Position numbers and translations under genes: made by a program | Assembly (NCBI GenBank): GCA_031262985.1 | Contig: JAISGQ010000002.1 | Coordinates: forward strand, 28,155-92,154 | From: Oscillospiraceae bacterium | GTDB taxonomy: Bacteria > Bacillota > Clostridia > Oscillospirales > Acutalibacteraceae | Length of the DNA: 64,000 nt | Direction of reading: 5' to 3' | Notes under the pieces: generated by a model | What the model was told of the DNA's origin: nothing | Databases searched by the model: none | Seen by the model: the letters and a program-made list of their open reading frames with translations, nothing else | Part shown: positions 36,343 to 44,264 of the stretch, in pieces | How positions within the stretch are numbered: the stretch's first letter is position 1 | Layout of the letters: the number at the start of each line of letters is the position of its first letter

Positions 36343-37899
36343 CTATTTCGCGTAGTCGTACACGCGGTTTTCCCTTATGATATTGACCTTGATTTGCCCA
36401 GGATAGTCCAGTTCTTCCTCTATCCTCTTGCAGATTTCCCTCGCGACAAGCGGCATTGCCTCGTCGGTTACGACCTCAGGCTTAACCATTACGCGAACCT
36501 CTCTGCCTGCCTGAATCGCAAAACAGCGATCCACTCCGCTAAAGGAGGTGGCAATCTCCTCGAGCTTCTGGAGACGTCTGATGTATTTTTCCAAGTCCTC
36601 GCGCCGCGCCCCGGGACGTGCCGCCGAGATGGCATCCGCCGCCTGAATCAGAATATCAAGCACTCCGTTAGGCTCTACATCGTTGTGGTGAGCCTGTATG
36701 GCGTGGATAATATAATCCTGCTCTCTGTACTTCTTACAGATATCCACTCCCAGTGAAACGTGAGTTCCCTCGAACTCGTGGTCAAGCCCCTTGCCTATAT
36801 CGTGGAGCAGTCCGGCTCTCTTCGCGGGAGTAGGGTCTAAGCCAAGCTCCGACGCCATCATACCTGCGAGATAGGATACCTCCAGCGAGTGGAGGAGAAC
36901 ATTCTGCCCGTAACTGGTGCGGTAACGCAACCGCCCGATTACCTTCACAAGCTCAGGGTGGAGTCCGATAACTCCCGCCTTGAGTACTGCCTTTTCGCCC
37001 TCTGACTTGATTGTCGCCTCGACCTCGCGGCGGGCTTTTTCGATTACTTCCTCGATGTGTGTCGGATGTATTCTTCCGTCAGCCACAAGCCGCTCCAGCG
37101 CGTTTTTCGCAATCTCGCGCCTTACGGGGTCGTATGCTGAGAGAGTGATAACCTCGGGTGTGTCCTCAATAATGAGGTTTACGCCCGTAAGCGTCTCGAA
37201 CGCCTTGATATTTCTGCCCTCGCGTCCTATAATTCTGCCCTTCATTTCGTCATTCGGCAATGAAACTACTGAAACCGTAGCCTCGGAAACGTGGTCCGCC
37301 GCGCATCTCTGAATCGCCTGCGAGATGACGTCCCGCGCCTTCATCTCAGCCGATTCCTTGAGCTGCTGCTCGTAGTCGAGAAGCTTTGCCGCCTTTTCGT
37401 GGACAAGCTCGTTGTCGAGAATCCCGAGGAGGTGTTCCTTCGCCTGCTCGACTGTGTATCCTGAGATACGCTCGAGGTGGTCGGTCTGTATCTTCTTGAG
37501 GTTGTCCGCCTCCTTGACCTTCTCCTCAGCAAGACGCGCGCGTTCGGCTATCTGCTCCTCTTTCTTCTCCATAGCTTCAATCTTCTTGTCGAGAGCCTCT
37601 TCCTTCTGCGATATTCTCCGCTCCTGACGCTGAACCTCGTTGCGCCTCTCGCGAAGCTCGCGGTCGCCCTCCGTGCGGAGTTTATGTATCTCATCCTTGC
37701 CCTCGAGGATTGCTTCCTTCTTCTTTGCCTCGGCAGTTTTGTATGCCTCGTTTACTATCCTCTTTGCCTCGTCCTCAGCGGAGCCGATTAGAGCCTCCGC
37801 CGTTGCTTTGCGGCGTTGTATTCCGAGATAGAAGCCAGCCGCGCCGGACAAAACAGCACCGATGAGAAATCCTATAAAAAAACTTAGCCAACTGATAAT
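36343..37899 (-). CDS. rny: Ribonuclease Y, probable ATT start
   Basis: Membrane-anchored endonuclease that starts bulk mRNA decay. A coiled coil (about 30-170), the KH motif [15 protein letters not shown] and the HD metal site [12 protein letters not shown] are visible. The first standard start in frame is TTG 37851, but it has no ribosome site and cuts the membrane helix. Reading from ATT 37899 gives 518 residues, the usual family length, an intact helix ([19 protein letters not shown]), and AAGGGGG 6 nt upstream. An in-frame stop lies further upstream, with no ATG, GTG or TTG between. Identity is certain; the start is an inference. Confidence 0.9.
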   Translation of the reverse strand: MISWLSFFIGFLIGAVLSGAAGFYLGIQRRKATAEALIGSAEDEAKRIVNEAYKTAEAKKKEAILEGKDEIHKLRTEGDRELRERRNEVQRQERRISQKEEALDKKIEAMEKKEEQIAERARLAEEKVKEADNLKKIQTDHLERISGYTVEQAKEHLLGILDNELVHEKAAKLLDYEQQLKESAEMKARDVISQAIQRCAADHVSEATVSVVSLPNDEMKGRIIGREGRNIKAFETLTGVNLIIEDTPEVITLSAYDPVRREIAKNALERLVADGRIHPTHIEEVIEKARREVEATIKSEGEKAVLKAGVIGLHPELVKVIGRLRYRTSYGQNVLLHSLEVSYLAGMMASELGLDPTPAKRAGLLHDIGKGLDHEFEGTHVSLGVDICKKYREQDYIIHAIQAHHNDVEPNGVLDILIQAADAISAARPGARREDLEKYIRRLQKLEEIATSFSGVDRCFAIQAGREVRVMVKPEVVTDEAMPLVAREICKRIEEELDYPGQIKVNIIRENRVYDYAK

Positions 37900-37921
37900 T
37901 GATAACCCCCTTTTTAAGATT

Positions 37922-37971
37922 GGGCTTTATACTGCTCCGCGTTTAAATACTTAGCAGTATTTCGTAAGCCC
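37922..37971. promoter_or_regulatory. Stem-loop in the rny leader
   Basis: Outer stem GGGCTT/AAGCCC and inner stem ATACTGCT/AGCAGTAT, just upstream of the rny ribosome site. The core ATACTGCTCCGC also occurs in the hairpins at 45.3 and 57.05 kb. Confidence 0.5.
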
Positions 37972-37973
37972 TT

Positions 37974-38194
37974 AGGGTAATGCCGCATAAATGACGCGGC
38001 GTCGCCCTTTATATAAATTTGCAAAAAAATAATAACTTGCAGGTGCGTTAATCCTGCCGGACAACCACGCTGACGAATTGCGCCTTGTCCGTAAATTAAG
38101 CATATACAAAGCAGCAGGTGCAAAAAACGGCGTAAAATCGGAACAAAATATAAAGTTCACACTATACGCGCCGATATTTGCGCGGTACTGCCCT
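37974..38194. mobile_element. Foldback (MITE-like) element B
   Basis: About 221 bp with terminal inverted repeats AGGGTAATGCCGC... and ...GCGGTACTGCCCT that match the ends of element A at 38417. No transposase gene. Target-site duplication is unclear. Confidence 0.5.
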
Positions 38195-38391
38195 TATACT
38201 CCTTATCATTTTAATTCAGGATATGCAGGTTTGTCAAGGTAAATATTAAGAAGCTGTTACGAATCGGTCACGAACTTGTCACCTATGCGTCACCTTCTGT
38301 TGTCATATTACCTGAAAAATGCAGTAAAATATAAAATTAATTGGTATTCGTCAAAAAAATCACAATAACTATAGCTTTTCTCAAATTAATC

Positions 38392-38400
38392 TGCTATAAT
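38392..38400 (+). promoter_or_regulatory. Extended -10 promoter upstream of hydrogenase operon
   Basis: TGCTATAAT with a poor -35. It is the only good promoter upstream of the operon on this strand and would place the foldback element A inside the leader. Confidence 0.45.
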
Positions 38401-38416
38401 ACCTATGTTTGAATAA

Positions 38417-38579
38417 GGGTAACACCGCACAAAGCTCGACAGAGTATCTTGATTGATTATTTTCCGCCAGAACACATAAAAATGCTCGTTAATACACAAA
38501 GTATTGCCTGCGCTTTTTATGTGTTCTGACAAAAAATCCTCTAATCAATATACTCGCCGCCATTTGCGCGGTATTACCC
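38417..38579. mobile_element. Foldback (MITE-like) element A in the hydrogenase leader
   Basis: 163 bp whose halves form a roughly 70-bp imperfect inverted repeat: GGGTAACACCGCACAAA with TTTGCGCGGTATTACCC outside, AGAACACATAAAAA with TTTTTATGTGTTCT inside. Flanked by AATA on both sides. Lies 36-49 bp before the NuoE-like ribosome site and start. Confidence 0.65.
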
Positions 38580-38627
38580 AATACTCTTAAATTCCCTGAT
38601 AAGTACTAATCACAAGGAGGAAAAATA

Positions 38628-39122
38628 ATGCGAAAAAACATCAGCAAGCTGCCTTTCAACGGCACGAAGGAGCAGGAGGCAAAGCTGCTGGCTGCCATTG
38701 AGGCAAACAAGGATGTCAGAGGCGCGGTCATGCCTGTTCTTCAGGCGGCACAGGACATCTACGGCTACCTTCCCTTCGAGGTTCAGAAGATTATCTCCGA
38801 AAAGCTTAACGTATCTATGGAGGAGGTATACGGCGTAGCCACCTTCTACTCGCAGTTCGCGCTCTCGCCGAAGGGCAAGTACCACATCTCCGTATGTCTC
38901 GGCACAGCCTGCTATGTAAAAGGCTCGGGCGACATACTCAACGAGTTTATCAGCAAGCTCGGAATTGAGAGCGAGGAGTGCACCGCCGACGGCAAGTTCT
39001 CCCTCACCGCCTGCCGCTGCATAGGCGCGTGCGGACTTGCACCCGTACTCACCGTCAACGACGATGTATACGGACGCCTCACAGTTGCCGACGTAGACGG
39101 AATCCTCGCAAAATACAACTAA
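38628..39122 (+). CDS. hydC: Bifurcating hydrogenase NuoE-like [2Fe-2S] subunit (HydC-type)
   Basis: 164 residues. The thioredoxin-like [2Fe-2S] domain has CLGTACYVKGS and CRCIGACGLAP, giving the four Cys ligands. In HydABC enzymes this subunit relays electrons between the NAD-binding subunit and ferredoxin clusters. AAGGAGG sits 7 nt before the ATG. It is the first gene of a five-gene operon ending with the catalytic [FeFe] hydrogenase. Confidence 0.92.
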   Translation: MRKNISKLPFNGTKEQEAKLLAAIEANKDVRGAVMPVLQAAQDIYGYLPFEVQKIISEKLNVSMEEVYGVATFYSQFALSPKGKYHISVCLGTACYVKGSGDILNEFISKLGIESEECTADGKFSLTACRCIGACGLAPVLTVNDDVYGRLTVADVDGILAKYN

Positions 39123-39127
39123 CCGTT

Positions 39128-39676
39128 ATGCGGGAGCTTTCTCTTAATGTACTCGACATAGTGCAGAACTCCATCACGGCGTTATCCCTCCTGACGACTG
39201 TCGCCGTTTACGAAAACACGGCGGAGCAGAAACTCCGCATCGAGGTTACGGACACGGGCAAGGGAATGACCGAGGAGCAGGTGCAAAACGTCGTTGACCC
39301 CTTCTTCACCACGAGAACCACGCGCAGTGTCGGGCTGGGCGTTCCGCTGTTCAAAATGGCGGCGGAGCAGACAGGCGGGAGCTTTGAAATCTCCTCTGTC
39401 TTAGGCTCGGGAACACACTTAGCCGCTGATTTTGTGACCTCCAGCATAGATATGCCGCCTCTGGGCGACATAAACTCCACTATCAGCGTTCTGATAAGGA
39501 TGAATCCGCACATCGACTTTATCTACACATATGAGACAGGCGGGCAGTCGTTCACTCTCGACACACGCGAGCTTAGGACTATGCTCTCCGACGTTCCTTT
39601 GGATAATCCCGACGTCATGGCGTGGATTGATGAATTTCTTACAGAAAATACCAACGAATTAAAGAACAGCAAATAG
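39128..39676 (+). CDS. HATPase_c (histidine-kinase-like) protein of the hydrogenase operon
   Basis: 182 residues starting MRELSLNVLDIVQNS. It has the GHKL ATP-binding fold: N-box near residue 13, G1 DTGKGM, a GLGVPLFKMAA G2-like segment and GSGTHL. No phospho-acceptor domain is visible, so it is an isolated ATPase module similar to anti-sigma or kinase ATPase cores. It follows the NuoE-like stop by 5 nt with no strong ribosome site, suggesting coupled translation. Similar genes occur in clostridial hydrogenase operons; their job is unproven. The larger frame beginning at 38978 overlaps the previous gene and is not used. Confidence 0.8.
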   Translation: MRELSLNVLDIVQNSITALSLLTTVAVYENTAEQKLRIEVTDTGKGMTEEQVQNVVDPFFTTRTTRSVGLGVPLFKMAAEQTGGSFEISSVLGSGTHLAADFVTSSIDMPPLGDINSTISVLIRMNPHIDFIYTYETGGQSFTLDTRELRTMLSDVPLDNPDVMAWIDEFLTENTNELKNSK

Positions 39677-39731
39677 AAGAAAATACTACTGAAGAAAATA
39701 CTACTATTAAACATGGAAGGTGCTGAAAATA

Positions 39732-40103
39732 ATGAAAACACTTGCAGAACTTCAGGCTATAAGAGATAAGGCACGCAAGGAGATTAATCTTCGCGAGGAA
39801 AATCCCGACGCAATCAGAGTTATGGTAGGTATGGCGACCTGCGGAATCGCGGCGGGCGCACGTCCTGTCCTCAACGCACTTGTCGAGGAGACGGGAAAGC
39901 GCAATCTCACAAACGTAACAGTCACACAGACAGGCTGTATCGGACTTTGCCAGAACGAGCCTGTTGTTGAGGTATTAGTACCCGGACAGGATAAGGTCAC
40001 ATACATCAATGTCGACGCGGAGAAGGCAATTCGCATAGTCAACGACCACATAGTCAACGGAAACGTTGTCTCCGAATATACAATCGGCACAGCTATTAAA
40101 TAA
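39732..40103 (+). CDS. Thioredoxin-like [2Fe-2S] ferredoxin of the hydrogenase operon
   Basis: 123 residues. The Cys ligands appear as MVGMATCGIAAGARP and TQTGCIGLCQNEPVV, so three Cys are in place and the usual first pair (C-x4-C) has only one; the cluster may use another ligand or be absent. It resembles the N-terminal domain of the next gene's product. The start is ATG 39732 with GGAAGG upstream; the in-frame GTG at 39720 overlaps that site. Confidence 0.82.
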   Translation: MKTLAELQAIRDKARKEINLREENPDAIRVMVGMATCGIAAGARPVLNALVEETGKRNLTNVTVTQTGCIGLCQNEPVVEVLVPGQDKVTYINVDAEKAIRIVNDHIVNGNVVSEYTIGTAIK

Positions 40104-40117
40104 GGAGGAAGTCATAT

Positions 40118-41905
40118 ATGTTTCGTTCAAACGTACTAATCTGCGGCGGCACAGGCTGCTCCTCCTCGAAGAGCGGAGAGCTTATCGCCGCAATGAATGA
40201 GGAGCTGAAAAAGAAGGGGCTTGAGAAGGAGGTCAATGTAGTTACTACAGGCTGCTTCGGTCTCTGCGCCTTAGGTCCGATCATGGTTGTCTACCCTGAG
40301 GGAAGCTTCTACTCAATGGTTAAGGTTGAGGACATTCCCGAGATAGTCGAGGAGCATTTGCTCAAGGGCAGAATCGTCAAGCGTCTGCTTTACTCCGAGA
40401 CTGTTCAGGAGGACGTTGTGCAGTCGCTCAACAAGACTGCCTTCTACGCAAAGCAGAAGAGAATCGCGCTTCGCAACTGCGGACTTATCAACCCTGAGAT
40501 TATCGAGGAATACATAGCTATGGACGGTTACGCGGCACTTGGAAAGGTACTCACGGAGATGGCTCCCGCCGACGTAATCAAGTGCATATCCGATTCAGGA
40601 CTTCGCGGCAGAGGCGGCGGAGGATTCCCCACGGGAACTAAGTGGTCATTCGCCGCTGCTCAGACTGCGGATCAGAAATATGTCTGCTGCAACGCCGACG
40701 AGGGCGACCCCGGCGCGTTCATGGACCGCTCCGTTTTGGAAGGCGACCCCCACGCGGTTATCGAGGCTATGGCAATCGCGGGCTACACAATAGGCGCGAA
40801 TCAGGGCTTCATCTACGTTCGCGCGGAGTATCCCATCGCTATAAAAAGACTTCAGATAGCTATCGGTCAGGCGCGTGAAAACGGACTTTTGGGTAACAAT
40901 ATATTCGGAACTGATTTCAGCTTCGACCTCGAGATTCGTCTCGGCGCGGGCGCGTTCGTGTGCGGAGAGGAAACCTCGCTCATGACCTCCATAGAGGGCA
41001 AGAGAGGCGAACCCCGCCCCCGTCCTCCGTTCCCCGCAGTAAAGGGACTTTTCGGAAAGCCGACAGTCCTCAACAATGTTGAGACCTACGCGAACATCCC
41101 TCAGATTATCTTAAACGGAGCTGAGTGGTTCGCGAGCATGGGTACTCCAAACGCAAAGGGTACGAAGGTATTCGCTCTCGGCGGAAAAATCAACAACACA
41201 GGACTTGTTGAAATCCCTATGGGAACTACGTTACGCGAAGTAGTCGAGGAGATCGGCGGCGGAATCCCGAACGGCAAGAAGTTCAAGGCGGCGCAGACAG
41301 GCGGACCTTCGGGCGGCTGTATCCCTGCACAGCACCTTGACGTGTCTCTCGATTACGACAGCCTTATCGCAATCGGCACTATGATAGGCTCAGGCGGACT
41401 TATCATCATGGACGAGGACAACTGCATGGTTGATATAGCCAAGTTCTTCCTCGAGTTCACAGTTGACGAGTCGTGCGGAAAGTGTACGCCCTGCCGTATA
41501 GGCACAAAGCGTCTCTACGAGCTTCTTGAGAAGGTCACATCGGGCAACGGCACAATGGAGGACATAGACAAGATGGAGGAGCTTTGCTACTACATCAAGG
41601 ATAACTCCCTGTGCGGTCTCGGTCAGACAGCACCCAACCCCGTACTCTCCACACTGCGCTTCTTCCGCGACGAGTATATCGCTCATGTCAAGGATAAGAA
41701 GTGTCCGGCGGGAGTGTGCAAGGGACTTCTCAACTACTATATCCTCCCCGACAAGTGCAAGGGCTGTACCGCCTGCGCGAGAAAGTGTCCTGTGGGAGCT
41801 ATCACCGGCAAGGTCAAGGAAACTCACGTTATCGACAAATCCAAGTGCATCAAGTGCGGCGCGTGTGTAGAGACGTGCAAATTTGATGCTATCATAAAAA
41901 TGTAG
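40118..41905 (+). CDS. hydB: Bifurcating hydrogenase NuoF-like FMN/NAD subunit (HydB-type)
   Basis: 595 residues. The N-terminal [2Fe-2S] domain has CGGTGCSS and TTGCFGLC; the NuoF core has GLRGRGGGGFPTG, CNADEGDPGAF and the FMN/NAD-binding Rossmann region; the [4Fe-4S] site is ESCGKCTPCRIG; the C-terminal 2x[4Fe-4S] ferredoxin domain has CKGCTACARKCP and CIKCGACVETC. This multi-cluster layout is that of the bifurcating subunit, where FMN splits electron pairs between NAD and ferredoxin. AAGGAGG precedes the start. Confidence 0.95.
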   Translation: MFRSNVLICGGTGCSSSKSGELIAAMNEELKKKGLEKEVNVVTTGCFGLCALGPIMVVYPEGSFYSMVKVEDIPEIVEEHLLKGRIVKRLLYSETVQEDVVQSLNKTAFYAKQKRIALRNCGLINPEIIEEYIAMDGYAALGKVLTEMAPADVIKCISDSGLRGRGGGGFPTGTKWSFAAAQTADQKYVCCNADEGDPGAFMDRSVLEGDPHAVIEAMAIAGYTIGANQGFIYVRAEYPIAIKRLQIAIGQARENGLLGNNIFGTDFSFDLEIRLGAGAFVCGEETSLMTSIEGKRGEPRPRPPFPAVKGLFGKPTVLNNVETYANIPQIILNGAEWFASMGTPNAKGTKVFALGGKINNTGLVEIPMGTTLREVVEEIGGGIPNGKKFKAAQTGGPSGGCIPAQHLDVSLDYDSLIAIGTMIGSGGLIIMDEDNCMVDIAKFFLEFTVDESCGKCTPCRIGTKRLYELLEKVTSGNGTMEDIDKMEELCYYIKDNSLCGLGQTAPNPVLSTLRFFRDEYIAHVKDKKCPAGVCKGLLNYYILPDKCKGCTACARKCPVGAITGKVKETHVIDKSKCIKCGACVETCKFDAIIKM

Positions 41906-41923
41906 GAAGGGAGAGTGCCGGCA

Positions 41924-43666
41924 ATGGAAAAAATGATTAATCTTAAAGTAAACGGTATAGCAGTGTCCGTACCGGAAGGCTCGACAATTCTTGATGCGGC
42001 GAGAGCGGCGGGAAATGAAATCCCCACCCTTTGCTACCTCAAGGAGATAAATGAAATCGGCGCTTGCCGAATCTGTGTCGTTGAGGTCAAGGGAGCGAGA
42101 TCGCTTGTAGCGTCTTGCGTGTACCCCGTAAGCGAGGGCATGGAGGTTACTACAAACTCCGCGAGAGTATTAGACAGCCGTAAGCACACTCTTGAGCTTA
42201 TACTCTCCACGCACAACAAGCACTGCCTCTCATGTATAAGAAGCAGAAACTGCGAGCTTCAGAAGCTGTGCAAGGAGTACGGAATAAGCGACGAGAACAA
42301 GTTCGAGGGTGCGATTCCTCCCTCGGAGATTGACTACTCCGCAGCTCACCTTGTTCGTGACAACAGCAAGTGCATACTCTGCCGCCGCTGTGTAGGCGCG
42401 TGCAAGAACCAGTATGTCGCGGTTATCGGCGCGAACAACAGAGGCTTCGATACTGAGATAGGCTGTGCCTTCAATGAGGAGCTTGGCTCGGTATCGTGCG
42501 TATCGTGCGGTCAGTGCATCGTAGCCTGTCCTACAGGCGCATTGACAGAAAAGGACGACACAGACGCTGTGTTCGCCGCTCTTAACGACCCCTCCAAGCA
42601 CGTTGTGGTGCATACCGCTCCTTCTATCAGAGCTACATTGGGCGAGTGCTTCGGCATGGAACCCGGTTCGCTCGTAACAGGCAAGATGGCGGCTGCTCTC
42701 AGAAGGCTCGGCTTCGACAAGGTGTTCGACACCGACTTCGGCGCGGACCTCACCATTATGGAGGAGGCTACCGAGTTCCTCACAAGAGTAAAGACAGGCG
42801 GCGTTCTGCCGATGATTACATCCTGCTCGCCGGGATGGGTCAAGTTCGCGGAGCATTACTACCCTGAGTTTATCCCCAATCTCTCCACCTGCAAAAGCCC
42901 ACAGCAGATGCAGGGAGCTGTCATAAAGACATGGTATGCCCAGAAGAACAACATCGACCCGAAGGACATAGTCTGCGTGTCGGTAATGCCGTGTACCGCT
43001 AAGAAATTCGAGTGCGGAAGAGACGACGAGGACGCCGCAGGTGTTCCCGATGTCGATTACGCCCTGACTACACGCGAGGTCGCGCGTATGATTGAGCGTG
43101 CGGGCATTAAGTTCACATCCCTTCCCGATGAGGACTTCGACCCCATTCTCGGCGAGTCCACAGGCGCGAGCGTTATCTTTGGTGCTACAGGCGGAGTTAT
43201 GGAAGCTGCTCTGCGTACTGCCGCTGACGTTCTCGAGGGCAAGAGCATGGAAAATCTCGTATACAGCGATGTTCGCGGCATGGAGGGCATTAAGGAAGCG
43301 TCCTACACATTAGGCGGCATCGACGTCAAGATTGCGGTATGCTCCGGTCTTAACAACGTCTCAAAACTCCTCGATAGCATCAAGTCGGGTGAGGCGACAT
43401 ATCACTTCATTGAGATTATGTGCTGTCCGGGCGGTTGCATAAACGGAGGCGGTCAGCCTATTCAGCCCGCCGAGGTTCGCAACACTGTCAACTTGAAGGG
43501 ACTTCGCGCCTCCGCTCTCTACCGCGAGGACGAGGGCAAGGCACTTCGCAAGTCGCATGAAAGTCCGGCTATAAAATTCATCTACGATGAATTTTTCGGA
43601 GAGCCGAACAGCCACAAGGCGCATGAGATACTCCACACTAAGTATGTCAAGAGAGAGAAGTTTTAA
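41924..43666 (+). CDS. hydA: [FeFe] hydrogenase catalytic subunit (HydA, bifurcating type)
   Basis: 580 residues. N-terminal [2Fe-2S] domain (PTLCYLKEINEIGACRIC), His-Cys [4Fe-4S] motif HNKHCLSCIRSRNC, two [4Fe-4S] motifs (CILCRRCVGAC, CVSCGQCIVACP), then the H-cluster motifs L1 TSCSPGW (the third position is Ser where Cys is common), L2 MPCTAKKFE and L3 MCCPGGCINGGGQP. Produces or consumes H2, coupled to NADH and ferredoxin through the upstream subunits. The start is ATG 41924 because a GTG at 41915 lies too close to the GGGAG site. The maturases HydEFG are not in the window. Confidence 0.96.
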   Translation: MEKMINLKVNGIAVSVPEGSTILDAARAAGNEIPTLCYLKEINEIGACRICVVEVKGARSLVASCVYPVSEGMEVTTNSARVLDSRKHTLELILSTHNKHCLSCIRSRNCELQKLCKEYGISDENKFEGAIPPSEIDYSAAHLVRDNSKCILCRRCVGACKNQYVAVIGANNRGFDTEIGCAFNEELGSVSCVSCGQCIVACPTGALTEKDDTDAVFAALNDPSKHVVVHTAPSIRATLGECFGMEPGSLVTGKMAAALRRLGFDKVFDTDFGADLTIMEEATEFLTRVKTGGVLPMITSCSPGWVKFAEHYYPEFIPNLSTCKSPQQMQGAVIKTWYAQKNNIDPKDIVCVSVMPCTAKKFECGRDDEDAAGVPDVDYALTTREVARMIERAGIKFTSLPDEDFDPILGESTGASVIFGATGGVMEAALRTAADVLEGKSMENLVYSDVRGMEGIKEASYTLGGIDVKIAVCSGLNNVSKLLDSIKSGEATYHFIEIMCCPGGCINGGGQPIQPAEVRNTVNLKGLRASALYREDEGKALRKSHESPAIKFIYDEFFGEPNSHKAHEILHTKYVKREKF

Positions 43667-43696
43667 GGATACGCCTTAGTTATCTCCACATAAACG

Positions 43697-43729
43697 AACG
43701 CCCTCCGACTTTGGTCGGAGGGCGTTTTT
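43697..43729 (+). terminator. Terminator of the hydrogenase operon
   Basis: Perfect 13-bp stem AACGCCCTCCGAC/GTCGGAGGGCGTT with a TTTG loop, then TTTTC, 30 bp after the hydA stop. Confidence 0.9.
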
Positions 43730-43759
43730 CCCATTTCGTAAATTTTTTCTAAAAATATG

Positions 43760-43788
43760 TTGACAGACGACATAGTGTGTGCTACTAT
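43760..43788 (+). promoter_or_regulatory. Promoter of PadR-DUF2812 module 1
   Basis: TTGACA, 17-bp spacer, TACTAT, just upstream of the three 30-bp operator-like repeats. Confidence 0.75.
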
Positions 43789-43795
43789 AGAGCTA

Positions 43796-43885
43796 CGATA
43801 TATCGAGTAACGACATAACGATAGGCGATATATCGCGGGGCGACGTAACGAGCTGCGGCATATCATGAGGCGACACTCGCTTCCC
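43796..43885 (+). promoter_or_regulatory. Three 30-bp repeats with CGATATATCG dyads (operator array)
   Basis: CGATATATCG at 43796 and 43826 and CGGCATATCA at 43856, each followed by a CGACRTAACGA-like block; the period is exactly 30 bp. Placed right after the -10, as expected for a repressor site of the PadR gene that follows. Confidence 0.6.
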
Positions 43886-43916
43886 GCACTACAATCGCAC
43901 TACAAAGGAGGTAAAC

Positions 43917-44264
43917 ATGAAAAACACAAAAAACAAAAACGAACCCATGACAGAGAGCTACTTCTACATCCTTCTCTGCCTTGAGGAGGGGGCTAACCAC
44001 GGCTACGGCATAATGCAGCGTGCGTTGGAGCTGTCGGACGGCAGCGTGACCATAGGCTCAGGCACAATGTACGGCGCGATAAGCAATATGCTGAGTAGAG
44101 GCTGGATTGAGGAGTGTGCCGAAGTGGGAGTGGCACTCCCGCGCAAACGGCAGTACAGGCTGGCACAGGAAGGGCGGGAGGCTCTTCTGAGCGAGGCGCG
44201 TCGGCTTTGTCATTTGGCAGAGACCGCGCAGAACATCATCAATAAGGAGGAGAAAGCACAGTGA
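43917..44264 (+). CDS. PadR-family regulator, module 1
   Basis: 115 residues, a winged-helix repressor. The frame shows the family core ESYFYILLCLEEGANHGYGI, GSGTMYGAISNMLSRGWIEE and RKRQYRLAQEGREAL. GGAGG is 6 nt before the ATG. It overlaps the DUF2812 gene by 4 bp. Such pairs are common in Firmicutes, the PadR protein probably repressing the pair until a membrane or envelope signal appears. Confidence 0.9.
   Translation: MKNTKNKNEPMTESYFYILLCLEEGANHGYGIMQRALELSDGSVTIGSGTMYGAISNMLSRGWIEECAEVGVALPRKRQYRLAQEGREALLSEARRLCHLAETAQNIINKEEKAQ

Noticed and set aside
38978..39127. Longer start for the HATPase gene at 38978
   Set aside because: It would overlap the NuoE-like gene by 145 bp and encode an Arg/His-rich nonsense extension; ATG 39128 opens the true domain.
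43796..43885. 30-bp repeats that could suggest a CRISPR array
   Set aside because: Only three degenerate units, contiguous with no spacers, placed between a promoter and a PadR start; an operator array fits better.
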